A stretch of DNA of 64,000 bases. It comes from Asticcacaulis endophyticus. Its GTDB lineage: Bacteria > Pseudomonadota > Alphaproteobacteria > Caulobacterales > Caulobacteraceae. The stretch lies in contig NZ_BMZB01000003.1 of NCBI RefSeq assembly GCF_014652575.1, positions 1-64,000 on the forward strand, given 5' to 3'. How positions within the stretch are numbered: the first letter of the stretch is position 1; each line of letters starts with the position of its first letter. The notes under the pieces were generated by a model. That model was not told where the DNA came from, made no database searches, and was given only the letters and a program-made list of their open reading frames with translations. A program made the translations under genes and the position numbers. Below are positions 43,176 through 51,397 of this stretch, piece by piece.

Positions 43176-44366
43176 TCAGAGGTAGGGCTTAAGGGCAGCC
43201 GCCAGCGCCGGGATGTTTTCAACCGTAAGACCTGCGATATTAATACGACCGGAACCGGCCATATAGATACCGTGGTCTTCGCGCAAGGATGTGACCTGAT
43301 CCGGCGACAGCGGCAGAAGCGAGAACATGCCGGTTTGGGCCGCCATAGGCGCCAGTCGCGGATGGGCGGCAGCCAGCAGCATTCGCAGTTCCACCAGACG
43401 GCCTTGAGTTTCGGCCAGTTCGTCCTTCCAGATCTGGGTCAGTTCGGCATCCTGTAAGATAGTGCGCACAATCGCCCCACCATGATCGGGCGGCATCGAC
43501 CAGTGGGTGCGCGCAATCACCAAAATATTGCCAAGTACGCGCTGAGTCAGACTTTCCGTCGCCGCCAGCGCATAGATCGCGCCGACCCGTTCGCGGTAAA
43601 GGCCGAAATTCTTATCGCACGAATAGGCGATCAGGGCATTAGGTACAGCGGCCAGCAAGGCGCGCATGGCCTTCGCATCGTCTTCAAGGCCGTTGCCCAG
43701 CCCCTGATAGGCCAGATCAATGATCGGCAGCAGACCGCGCTCAAGGATGAAATCGCCCAAAACCTGCCATTGAGCCGCCGTGAATTCAGCCCCCGCCGGA
43801 TTGTGACAGCAGCCATGCAGCAGAACCGCATCACCGGCCCGCGCCGCCATCAAGGCCGCCATCATCTCATCGAACCGGACGGTTTGGGTCGTCTTATCAA
43901 AGAACGGATGCTCAATGACATCAACGCCCGCAGACTTAAAAATCGGACCGTGGTTGGGCCAGGTCGGCGTGCCGACAAAGACGCGCGAACCGGTCAGTTT
44001 CAACAGTTCCGCAATCAGTTTTAGTGCGCCGGTGCCGCCGGGGGTTTGTACCCCAATCAGGCGTTTTGATGTGGCTAACGCTTCGCCAAACGCCAGAGGC
44101 TTTAACAACTCCACATAGACCGGGTCGCCTTCCGGCCCCAGATAGGACTTGGAGGTTTGTTCGGTCAGCAGGCGTTGCTCGGCGATCTTAACGGCGGCCA
44201 TGACCGGCGTTTGCCCATCAGCATTGCGATAGACGCCTACGCCCAGATCGATCTTATTGGCGCGCGGATCGCTGCGGTACATACCGATCAGGGCCAGCAG
44301 TCCATCGGCGGGCTGATCCTTGAGGGCGGCAAACGGGTCGCGCTGGGCGGTGGCGGCATCGGTCAT
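43176..44366 (-). CDS. Aspartate/aromatic-amino-acid aminotransferase
   Basis: 396 residues from the ATG at 44366, the same length as AspC/TyrB; the frame upstream adds 14 unlikely residues. PLP-enzyme class I features: NKIDLGVGVYRNADGQTPV, GVQTPGGTGALKL, TWPNHG, HGCCHNPAGAEF, and the PLP-binding Lys in SCDKNFGLYRERVGA. It transfers amino groups between aspartate or aromatic amino acids and 2-oxo acids. It lies upstream of leuA on the same strand but 292 nt away, so it is probably a separate unit. Confidence 0.92.
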   Translation of the reverse strand: MTDAATAQRDPFAALKDQPADGLLALIGMYRSDPRANKIDLGVGVYRNADGQTPVMAAVKIAEQRLLTEQTSKSYLGPEGDPVYVELLKPLAFGEALATSKRLIGVQTPGGTGALKLIAELLKLTGSRVFVGTPTWPNHGPIFKSAGVDVIEHPFFDKTTQTVRFDEMMAALMAARAGDAVLLHGCCHNPAGAEFTAAQWQVLGDFILERGLLPIIDLAYQGLGNGLEDDAKAMRALLAAVPNALIAYSCDKNFGLYRERVGAIYALAATESLTQRVLGNILVIARTHWSMPPDHGGAIVRTILQDAELTQIWKDELAETQGRLVELRMLLAAAHPRLAPMAAQTGMFSLLPLSPDQVTSLREDHGIYMAGSGRINIAGLTVENIPALAAALKPYL

Positions 44367-44564
44367 GTAACAGGTATCCGGTGAAACTTTTCGCCGGGTG
44401 TTTAGCATATGGTGTCAACGGAAACTATTCAAAAAGGCATCCATTGCGGAATAGAATTACCTTTCGTCTTTGATGCGCCGCCTGATGATAAATTTACTGT
44501 CACGCGGGCGGACTATGGTTTAGCGTTTTAGTCTCACATTCACCGAAACAGGAAAGGTCATCCC

Positions 44565-44999
44565 ATGTTACGCACGGCTACGGCAAAATGGAGCGGCGAC
44601 GGCGCCACGGGGCAGGGCGGTCTGACGACCCAGAGCGGGGTATTCACCGATCAGCCCTATTCGTTCAAACTGCGCTTTGAAAACACCGACGGCAAGGCGG
44701 GGACTAACCCTGAAGAACTGATCGCGGCGGCTCATTCGGGCTGTTTCACGATGGCTTTGGCGTTTGCTTTGGGGAAGGCGGGCTTTACGGCTGACCATAT
44801 GTCGACCGATGCCGAAGTCGACCTTCAGCAGGCCGATGGCGGGTTTGCCATTGCGGGTATCAAGCTGAAACTGAAAGCCACCATCCCCGGCATTTCTGAT
44901 GAACAGTTTCAGGAAGTGGCCGCCGGTGCCAAGGCTAATTGCCCGATCTCAAAAGCCTTATCGGCAGTGCCGATCACGCTTGAGGCCGTGCTGGCATAA
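44565..44999 (+). CDS. osmC: OsmC-family peroxiredoxin
   Basis: 144 residues. N-terminal ATAKWSGDGATGQGG, TNPEELIAAAHSGCFTMALAF with the first redox Cys and ANCPISKAL with the second give the two-Cys active site of OsmC, which reduces organic hydroperoxides. Cytoplasmic. AAAGG lies just before the ATG. Classic length and ending (ITLEAVLA). Confidence 0.93.
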   Translation: MLRTATAKWSGDGATGQGGLTTQSGVFTDQPYSFKLRFENTDGKAGTNPEELIAAAHSGCFTMALAFALGKAGFTADHMSTDAEVDLQQADGGFAIAGIKLKLKATIPGISDEQFQEVAAGAKANCPISKALSAVPITLEAVLA

Positions 45000-45106
45000 T
45001 TTAAGCGCGATTTTGTCGCCTTTTTACCAGTCAGCGCGCAATTTACGGCCATTTACGGGTGCGTTTCAAAAAAGCGCTTGCCTTGGTTTCACATGTTATC
45101 GGATAG

Positions 45107-45137
45107 AGGCCTTTGATAGTTTTTTCAAAGGCCTTTT
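45107..45137 (+). terminator. Hairpin with T-run just before nupC
   Basis: Perfect 10-bp stem AGGCCTTTGA (45107-45116) with TCAAAGGCCT (45125-45134), a T-rich loop, then TTT. It lies 107 nt after osmC and ends 7 nt before the transporter ATG, so it is either the osmC terminator or a leader hairpin of the next gene. Confidence 0.75.
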
Positions 45138-45143
45138 CCGTTC

Positions 45144-46424
45144 ATGACCTACGGTTTTCACAATATCCAGAGCCTGATCGGCATTGCCGTCATGTTGTTT
45201 GCCTGCTGGGTATTGTCGGAGAATAAACGAAAGTTTCCCTTTGTGCTGACCATCGGCGCGATCGGCGTTCAGGTCGGGCTGATCCTGCTGTTTTTTGGCG
45301 TGCCACAGGCTCAAATTGTGCTGGATGCCGTCAATTCAGCCGTGGATGGTCTGGCGCTGGCTACCCGTCAGGGCACACAGTTCGTGTTCGGCTATCTGGG
45401 TGGTGGTAATCAGCCCTATCAGGTCGTCAATCAGGGCGGATTGTTCGTTTTTGCCTTTGAAGTTTTACCGCTCATTCTGGTGATTTCGGCCCTGTCGGCG
45501 CTATTATGGCACTGGCATATCCTGAAATGGATCACACAGGCATTCGGATTCCTGTTCCAAAAGACGATGGGGCTGGGCGGGGCATCGGCGCTGGCGGTAG
45601 CGACCAACATCTTTTTGGGCATGATCGAAAGCCCAATTGTCATTAAGGCGTATCTGTCGAAGTTATCACGCTCCGAAGTGTTCATGATGATGGTGGTGGG
45701 GCTGGCGACGGTTGCGGGTTCAACCATGGTCGCCTATGCGCTGATCCTGCGGGATGTACTGCCTAATGCCGCCGGACATGTGCTGGTGGCGTCGATCCTG
45801 TCTGCACCGGCAGGTGTCTTGCTGTCGCGTGTGATCGTGCCGGAAAAAGAAGGCGAGGGCGGCTATTACGCCGATTACGATAGCTCGCTCAAATACGATT
45901 CCGCCATCGACGCCATCGTTAAGGGCACCAGCGACGGCCTGATGGTGGTGATGAATATCTCCGCCATCCTGATCGTGTTTGTGGCCTTGGTGTCGCTGGT
46001 CAATGTCATGCTGTCGGGCCTGCCGCTGGTCGGCGGTGAAGCGGTAACGCTTGAGCGTATCTTAGGGATCGCTTTCTCCCCTCTGGCTTGGCTGATCGGC
46101 GTGCCATGGGAAGAGGCGCAAAAGGCAGGGTGGATTTTGGGGGTGAAACTAACCCTGACCGAGTTCGTGGCCTTCCTTAAGCTGGGGGCCATTCCGGCGA
46201 CCGAAATGAGCGAGCGTACGCGGATGCTGCTGACCTATGCCATCTGCGGCTTTGCCAATATCGGTTCCGTCGGGATTACGGTCACGGGCCTGAGTGTACT
46301 TATGCCCGAACGTCGCGAAGAGGTACTTAGCCTTGTGTGGAAAGCGTTGTTCGCGGGCTTTGTCGCCACCTGTCTGACAGCTGCGGTGGTAGGTGCGCTA
46401 CCGTCAAACCTGTTCGCGCGGTAG
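45144..46424 (+). CDS. Concentrative nucleoside transporter (NupC family)
   Basis: 426 residues, multi-spanning. LIGIAVMLFACWVLSENKRKF at the start, FEVLPLILVISALSALLWHW, the family motif AVATNIFLGMIESPIVIKAYL and GLATVAGSTMVAYALIL, and GFANIGSVGITVTGLSVLMPERR near the end are typical for CNT transporters, which bring nucleosides in with H+ or Na+. The protein acts in the inner membrane. A terminator-like hairpin ends 7 nt before its ATG and takes up the place of a ribosome site, so the start-up of translation is unusual. Confidence 0.92.
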   Translation: MTYGFHNIQSLIGIAVMLFACWVLSENKRKFPFVLTIGAIGVQVGLILLFFGVPQAQIVLDAVNSAVDGLALATRQGTQFVFGYLGGGNQPYQVVNQGGLFVFAFEVLPLILVISALSALLWHWHILKWITQAFGFLFQKTMGLGGASALAVATNIFLGMIESPIVIKAYLSKLSRSEVFMMMVVGLATVAGSTMVAYALILRDVLPNAAGHVLVASILSAPAGVLLSRVIVPEKEGEGGYYADYDSSLKYDSAIDAIVKGTSDGLMVVMNISAILIVFVALVSLVNVMLSGLPLVGGEAVTLERILGIAFSPLAWLIGVPWEEAQKAGWILGVKLTLTEFVAFLKLGAIPATEMSERTRMLLTYAICGFANIGSVGITVTGLSVLMPERREEVLSLVWKALFAGFVATCLTAAVVGALPSNLFAR

Positions 46425-46435
46425 TTTTTTAGGTC

Positions 46436-46478
46436 GCGCAATTTATCCAAAAACCGCTTCACACTTTTTGGATTGCGC
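46436..46478. terminator. Bidirectional terminator between nupC and the thioesterase gene
   Basis: ATCCAAAAA (46445-46453) pairs with TTTTTGGAT (46465-46473) and GCGCA (46436-46440) with TGCGC (46474-46478), with a four-base bulge. A- and T-runs make it usable in both directions. Confidence 0.8.
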
Positions 46479-46481
46479 TTG

Positions 46482-46919
46482 CTAGAACTTTCTGATTACA
46501 CCTGAAAAGGCAATGATCGGCTTATCGCCGACGTGCAGCATACCGCGCGCGAATATGGTTGTGCGGCCTGAGCGAACGACTTCGCCGGTGGCAATGACAA
46601 TATCGCCAACATTGCCGGGGTTTAAGAACTGCGAATCCAGTTGCATGGTCACCCCGCGCGAGCCTTCGAGGTCACCCACGGCAAAGGCAAACAGCGCCGT
46701 ATCAGCCAGCGACAACATAGACCCGCCGTGCATAATGCCGCCGCCATTCATATGGCGCTCATCGACTTTCATGGCGACGCGCATATGGCCAGCGTCATCG
46801 AACTGATAATAAAACGGCCCGATCAGCTTGACATAGGGGTCTTGTTTAGGCGACAGGAACCAGCCCTTGAATTCGCCGTCTTCAATCATTACCGGTTCAA
46901 GACTTAAATTATCGGCCAC
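46482..46919 (-). CDS. PaaI-type hotdog thioesterase
   Basis: 145 residues from a GTG at 46919, preferred over the ATG at 46937 because AGGAG lies 7 nt before the GTG and inside the longer reading. The hotdog fold shows HMNGGGIMHGGSMLSLADTALFAF (conserved His-Gly-Gly and Asp) and DSQFLNPGNVGDIVIATGEV. It hydrolyses acyl- or aryl-CoA thioesters in the cytoplasm; substrate not evident. Confidence 0.85.
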   Translation of the reverse strand: MADNLSLEPVMIEDGEFKGWFLSPKQDPYVKLIGPFYYQFDDAGHMRVAMKVDERHMNGGGIMHGGSMLSLADTALFAFAVGDLEGSRGVTMQLDSQFLNPGNVGDIVIATGEVVRSGRTTIFARGMLHVGDKPIIAFSGVIRKF

Positions 46920-46949
46920 GGGCTTACTCCTGCACATCGGACTTATGTT

Positions 46950-47201
46950 ATGTCGCTATCCATAGAAGATGCTATTTTCGACCTGCTATCGAAGGCGCCG
47001 CCGGGGGAAAGTATCAATCCCAACCAGGTGGCTCAGGCTGTAGACCCGGAAATGTGGCGTCGTCAACTGCCTAAAGTGCGCACCACCGTGGTCGGCCTCG
47101 CACGGCAGGGCAAGATTGAGGTTTTGCGTAAGGGCAAGCCTGCTGATCCGAATACGTTCAAGGGTATTTACCGGCTGCGGTTGCCGATTGAGGGTGAATA
47201 A
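46950..47201 (+). CDS. DUF3253 family protein
   Basis: 83 residues. SIEDAIFDLLSKAPPGESI, NPNQVAQAVDPEMWRRQLPKVRTTVVGLARQGKIEVLRKGKPADPNTFKGIYRLRL (split motif) match the short winged-helix-like DUF3253 family. Probably a small nucleic-acid-binding protein. Divergent from the thioesterase gene with only 30 nt between starts. No further function can be given. Confidence 0.75.
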   Translation: MSLSIEDAIFDLLSKAPPGESINPNQVAQAVDPEMWRRQLPKVRTTVVGLARQGKIEVLRKGKPADPNTFKGIYRLRLPIEGE

Positions 47202-47212
47202 GGTTACCCCCT

Positions 47213-47261
47213 CTGATCTAAACGCGAGCGTTTAAATCAGCTCCCCCTGCAACAGGGGGAG
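47213..47261. repeat. Twin-hairpin intergenic element
   Basis: Two adjoining stems: CTGATCTAAACGC with GCGTTTAAATCAG (47213-47225, 47228-47240; one mismatch, GA loop) and CTCCCCCTG with CAGGGGGAG (47241-47249, 47253-47261; CAA loop). It separates converging genes and has the same G-rich palindrome style as the kdpA-kdpB repeat. Confidence 0.7.
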
Positions 47262-47272
47262 TTCTTAAAAAG

Positions 47273-48304
47273 CTAAAACACCGAGACCAGCTTTGGCTCC
47301 AGCCGGACATGGACGGTTTGCCCGACCGTGTAGGGCCTAAGCGATGACACATGGGCGTGGGCCTCGTCGCCATTCGGCGCTTTAAGCACAAGATCGCAAT
47401 AGGCGCCGTGATAACGATAGGCGGTGACTAAAACCTCTGACGTCAGATCGGTCGCCGCATCCTCAACCACAAAGGCTTCGGGGCGGATGCACAGGGTCAG
47501 CTTGATCGCCGCCGGACCCTTGGCCGGAATGCTGCCGAATCCGGACGTGATATGATCGCCCATATGCTTACCGGGCACCAGATTGGTTTCCCCCAATAAC
47601 CGTGCCGCCACTAGTGAGGCCGGATTGAAGTAGCACTCTTCGGGCGTGCCGGTCTGGATGATCTTGCCTTCGTTCATCAGCGCTAGGGCATGGCCCATGC
47701 TGAGGGCTTCTTCGGCGTCGTGGGTGACCATGATGGCGGTGGTGCCGGTGGTTTCCAGAATATTGAGCGTGGCTTCGCGCACCTCGGATTTCAGGTGGGC
47801 ATCAAGGCCGGAAAACGGCTCATCCAGCAGAATCAACCGTGGATGACGGGCGAGGGCGCGCGCCAGTGCGATGCGTTGCTGCTCCCCGCCGGACAACGAC
47901 GAAGGGTAGAGTTTGGCTTTGTCGCTGAGGCGGACTGTGGCCAGCAGACTATTGATGCGCTCATCGCGTTCAGCCACGCTTAAATGCTTAAGTCCAAAGC
48001 CGATATTGTCGCGCACGCTCAGGTGCGGAAACAGGGCGTAGTCTTGAAACACAAAGCCCATATCGCGCTTTTCCGGCGGCACATGGATGCCCTTGCCCGA
48101 CAGAACGACACCATTTGCAGCGATAGTGCCGCCTTCGATGGTTTCAAGGCCAGATATCAACCGCAACAGGGTCGATTTCCCGCAGCCCGATGGCCCCAGA
48201 AGGCAGGTAATCTCGCCCTCGTTCAAGCTAAGCGACACCCCATCGACCGCCTTATGGCCGCCAAAGGCGCGTTTGACATCGGTAATTTCCAGCAGGGCAG
48301 GCAT
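47273..48304 (-). CDS. fbpC: Fe3+ ABC transporter ATP-binding protein
   Basis: 343 residues. Walker A GPSGCGKST, Q-loop FQDYALFPHLSV, signature LSGGEQQRIALARAL, Walker B LILLDEPFSGLD, switch His in VTHDAEEAL, and a C-terminal TOBE-like domain. It powers import of ferric iron through FbpB. Last gene of the iron operon, 3 nt after fbpB. Confidence 0.93.
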   Translation of the reverse strand: MPALLEITDVKRAFGGHKAVDGVSLSLNEGEITCLLGPSGCGKSTLLRLISGLETIEGGTIAANGVVLSGKGIHVPPEKRDMGFVFQDYALFPHLSVRDNIGFGLKHLSVAERDERINSLLATVRLSDKAKLYPSSLSGGEQQRIALARALARHPRLILLDEPFSGLDAHLKSEVREATLNILETTGTTAIMVTHDAEEALSMGHALALMNEGKIIQTGTPEECYFNPASLVAARLLGETNLVPGKHMGDHITSGFGSIPAKGPAAIKLTLCIRPEAFVVEDAATDLTSEVLVTAYRYHGAYCDLVLKAPNGDEAHAHVSSLRPYTVGQTVHVRLEPKLVSVF

Positions 48305-48307
48305 GAT

Positions 48308-49930
48308 TTATTTGTTTCCGGTACGCGAAGCATCAATGCGTAAAGACAGGTATAGGGATGGAATGAGCGATACCGCAAGGATCAACAGGCTGGGCCAGGC
48401 CGCCTGTGACAATCTTTCATCACTGGCGTAGCGGTCGGCCAGCACGGCCAGGCTTTCCAACTGGAAGGGTCGCAGGATCAGGGTGGCGGGCAGTTCCTTG
48501 GCGATATCGACAAACACCAACAGTGCCGCGGCCATGAATGTGCCACGAACCAGCGGCAATTCCACGCGCCGGATGGCTTGCGTCTTTGTGGCCCCAAGGG
48601 TACGGCTGGCCAAGGCGAGATTGGGCTGGATGCGGGTAAGGCCGGCCTTGATCGGCTCAAACGCGGACGCCATCAGGCGGGCGGCATAGGCGATCAAAAG
48701 CAGGGCGATGCCGATCCAAAAGCTGTTCTGAATGGCAAAACCTTGCCACAGGATCGCGGCAGGCACCAATAGCCCGATGGCCATGACAGCGCCAGGCGTG
48801 GCGTAGCCGATGCTCATCAGATTGGAAATGGCGCGGCTTTTTCTAAACCCAAAGGCCACTAGAGTAGCAAGCACAAGGGTGATGGCCGCACCCGCTATAC
48901 TCAGGCCCAATGTGCTGACGGCGGCGTCCAGCAGGCGCTGAACGTCGGGAGATGTTTTGATGGCGCGGTAGATCAGCCACGCTACGGGGATGACAACCCC
49001 AAACGCCAGCAGCAGCGCACAATAGACCGTTGCCAGCCATTGCTTGGGGCGGCTCAAGGGCAGGGCGTTTAACTCACGCCAACGTGCCGAGGCCGCCGAA
49101 TAGCTACGGTTATGGCGCTGGGTGCGCTCGATCAGCAGCAAAAACGCCGTCGCCCCGATCAGGCACAGGGCCAGACGCGCCGCCAGTTCGGTAGAGCCAA
49201 ACACCGACCACGCCCGCACGACGCCGGTGGTCAGGGTCTGCACCCCTAAGAAGTTGACCGCGCCATAATCAGCCAGACATTCCATGATCACCAGCGCCAT
49301 GCCGGCGATCAGGGCCGGTCGGCATATGGGCAGCGACAGGCGCAGGAAGATGTCGTTGGACCTTACGCCCAACATCCGTGCCGTTTCAATCGCGCAGACA
49401 GACTGGTTTAAAAAAGCAGTTTTAAGTGTCAGATAAATATAGGGGAAATAGGCGAAACTTAAGACGAAAACCGCGCCATAAAAATTGCGCATATTGAGCG
49501 GGACATCATAACCCAGCACACCATAAAGCCAGGCCCGAAACGGTGAGGCGACATCCAGAAAATCGCTCCAGCCGTAGGCCAGCACAAAGGCCGGACAGGC
49601 CAGTGGCAGCACCAGTGCCCACGAAAAGAAGCGACGGCCCGGAAACTCATGCATGGCCACAAGCCATGCGGCGACCGTACCCAGCGCAACCGTAATGACA
49701 GCCACCCATGTCACAAGCGCGGCACTGGTCAGGGTATAGCGCATGACAGGAAAATCGGGCAGGTTAAGCGATTGTCCCGATTCAAACGCCTTATAAACTA
49801 CAGCCAAAATGGGCAACAGGGTCACGCAGACCGCAAGGACCGCACCTGCCTTAAAGGCCGCACCGCTCCAGTCGGTGCGCTCAGGGCGCCCGGACGTAGA
49901 AACCGGAGAAGGTGCGGCAGCGTCAGGCAT
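48308..49930 (-). CDS. fbpB: Fe3+ ABC transporter permease (fused two-domain)
   Basis: 540 residues made of two homologous permease halves with about 12 helices. EAA-type loops are visible (ETARMLGVRSNDIFLRLSLPICRPAL in the first half, split here, and ASRTLGATKTQAIRRVELPLVRG in the second). Inner-membrane path for iron delivered by FbpA. Ends beside fbpC. Confidence 0.92.
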   Translation of the reverse strand: MPDAAAPSPVSTSGRPERTDWSGAAFKAGAVLAVCVTLLPILAVVYKAFESGQSLNLPDFPVMRYTLTSAALVTWVAVITVALGTVAAWLVAMHEFPGRRFFSWALVLPLACPAFVLAYGWSDFLDVASPFRAWLYGVLGYDVPLNMRNFYGAVFVLSFAYFPYIYLTLKTAFLNQSVCAIETARMLGVRSNDIFLRLSLPICRPALIAGMALVIMECLADYGAVNFLGVQTLTTGVVRAWSVFGSTELAARLALCLIGATAFLLLIERTQRHNRSYSAASARWRELNALPLSRPKQWLATVYCALLLAFGVVIPVAWLIYRAIKTSPDVQRLLDAAVSTLGLSIAGAAITLVLATLVAFGFRKSRAISNLMSIGYATPGAVMAIGLLVPAAILWQGFAIQNSFWIGIALLLIAYAARLMASAFEPIKAGLTRIQPNLALASRTLGATKTQAIRRVELPLVRGTFMAAALLVFVDIAKELPATLILRPFQLESLAVLADRYASDERLSQAAWPSLLILAVSLIPSLYLSLRIDASRTGNK

Positions 49931-49939
49931 GGAGGGGGA

Positions 49940-50998
49940 TTATTTCCACCCCGCTTTATCGTAGATTTTTTGAGCTTCAGACTGGTTGGCACCATAGGTC
50001 GTGACCGATAACGGATCGGCCTTGAAGCTGGAAATCGCCTGAATATAGGCAGGCGTCTCGTCTGACGGGACGACCGGATATTCGCCATTGGCCTGAGCAA
50101 AAATGGTCTGGGCTTTCTTTGAGGTCATGTACTCAAGGAACGCCTGAGCTTCCTTTTTATTGGTCGCGTATTTGGCCATGCCGCCACCGGAAATATTGAC
50201 GTGAGTGCCCTGGCCCGCGACATCGGGGAAGCTTAAGGCCGTAGTCTGGGCGACCTTCGGGTCGATTTCACTTTCGTGGTGTAGCAGGCGCATGTAGTAA
50301 TAGGAGTTGGACAAAGCGACTTCGCACGCCCCGACGCTGACGGCTTTGATTTGATCAATATCGCCGCCTTGCGGATCGCGGGCCATGTTGGCGACCACGC
50401 CCTTGGCCCAGTCGAGCGACTTTTTCGGGCCCCAGTGCTGAATGAACGCGGCCATCAGCGACAGGTTATAAACGTTATCGGAAGAGCGGACGCACACCTT
50501 GCCCTTAAAACGAGGGCTGGCCAGGGCTTCGTAGGTGGCGACTTCTTCAGGTTTAACCTTGGCCTTGTCGTACACAATCACGCGCGCACGCTTGGAGAAG
50601 CCAAACCACAGATGGTTAGGTTCACGCAGGTTTTCCGGAACGGCGGCATTAATGACCGGCGATTCCAACGGCTGGAACAGACCGGCGTCGGAGGCCTTCC
50701 ATAAGGCACCGGCATCGGCCATCAGGATGACATCGGCAGGTGAGCCTTCGCCTTCGGCCTTCATGCGCTCAACCAATTGGTCGGGCTGTATCTCCAGACG
50801 ATTGACCTTGATGCCGGTTTCCTTGGTGAAGGCTTCATAGATTAGGTTGTCGGCATCGTAATGGCGGGCGGTGTAGACATTGACCTGGCCTTTGGTTGCG
50901 ACAGGTGCTGCCGGTTTGGTGTCTTCGGAGGGTTTGCCACAGGCCGACAGTCCGATAACGGCGGCAAGGGCTAGAAAACGGGCGGAAATCAAAGTCAT
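49940..50998 (-). CDS. fbpA: Fe3+ ABC transporter substrate-binding lipoprotein
   Basis: 352 residues from the ATG at 50998, where AAAGG lies 9 nt upstream. The signal ends in LSAC, a lipobox, so the protein is probably anchored in the membrane rather than free in the periplasm. Family strings QVNVYTARHYDADNLIYEAFTKETGI, DVILMADAGALWKA and NSYYYMRLLHH with tyrosines that coordinate iron in FbpA/FutA-type proteins. First gene of fbpABC, with a Fur-like box upstream. Confidence 0.92.
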   Translation of the reverse strand: MTLISARFLALAAVIGLSACGKPSEDTKPAAPVATKGQVNVYTARHYDADNLIYEAFTKETGIKVNRLEIQPDQLVERMKAEGEGSPADVILMADAGALWKASDAGLFQPLESPVINAAVPENLREPNHLWFGFSKRARVIVYDKAKVKPEEVATYEALASPRFKGKVCVRSSDNVYNLSLMAAFIQHWGPKKSLDWAKGVVANMARDPQGGDIDQIKAVSVGACEVALSNSYYYMRLLHHESEIDPKVAQTTALSFPDVAGQGTHVNISGGGMAKYATNKKEAQAFLEYMTSKKAQTIFAQANGEYPVVPSDETPAYIQAISSFKADPLSVTTYGANQSEAQKIYDKAGWK

Positions 50999-51049
50999 GA
51001 CTACAAACCTTTCACGCATACCATTTAAGTGCGGTCTGTTTGGCATGTA

Positions 51050-51064
51050 TGAGAATTATTCGCA
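51050..51064. promoter_or_regulatory. Fur-like box near fbpA
   Basis: TGAGAATTATTCGCA, a 7-1-7 style palindrome typical of iron regulators (minus strand TGCGAATAATTCTCA), 52 nt upstream of the fbpA start. Suggests repression by Fur when iron is plentiful. Confidence 0.6.
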
Positions 51065-51263
51065 AGCGCGATGGGGTCATTTGCCGGATTTTTATGAATG
51101 AATTGAGATACGGTATAGGCTTCGCATTCCATTTTTACAAATTATGGCGTGGTATAAACGGCGCGTCAGAAAATAAATGGAGCCCTTATTTTGTCATCCC
51201 TTCATTTTCAGGGTAATCATAACCACTTGACCCGAATAAGGTTGAGCGTTAGGTGATATTGTG

Positions 51264-51285
51264 TGAGAATGAACGATCATTCTCA
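51264..51285. promoter_or_regulatory. Second Fur-like site, perfect 8-bp inverted repeat
   Basis: TGAGAATG (51264-51271) and CATTCTCA (51278-51285), six bases apart, are perfect inverted copies. The GAATG/CATTC core is Fur-like. It lies between fbpA (266 nt) and mlaE (113 nt), so the target is uncertain. Confidence 0.55.
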
Positions 51286-51397
51286 TTTTTGTATCGGTCG
51301 TTTGCCCGGTTAAATCCGGTCTGTTCTAAAATATGAGCCTGCGTTTAGACGGCCATGTTCATGATTTTTAAATTACTTAGGTATTTCAACAGTCTTT

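Larger units (their letters stand above)
50999..51397. other. Divergent regulatory region between fbpA and mlaE
   Basis: 399 nt, AT-rich, no gene seen. It holds two Fur-like sites (51050-51064 and 51264-51285). Both promoters must lie here. Confidence 0.6.

Noticed and set aside
45000-45143. Purine riboswitch before the nucleoside transporter
   Set aside because: The conserved purine aptamer loops are not present; only a single hairpin is seen.
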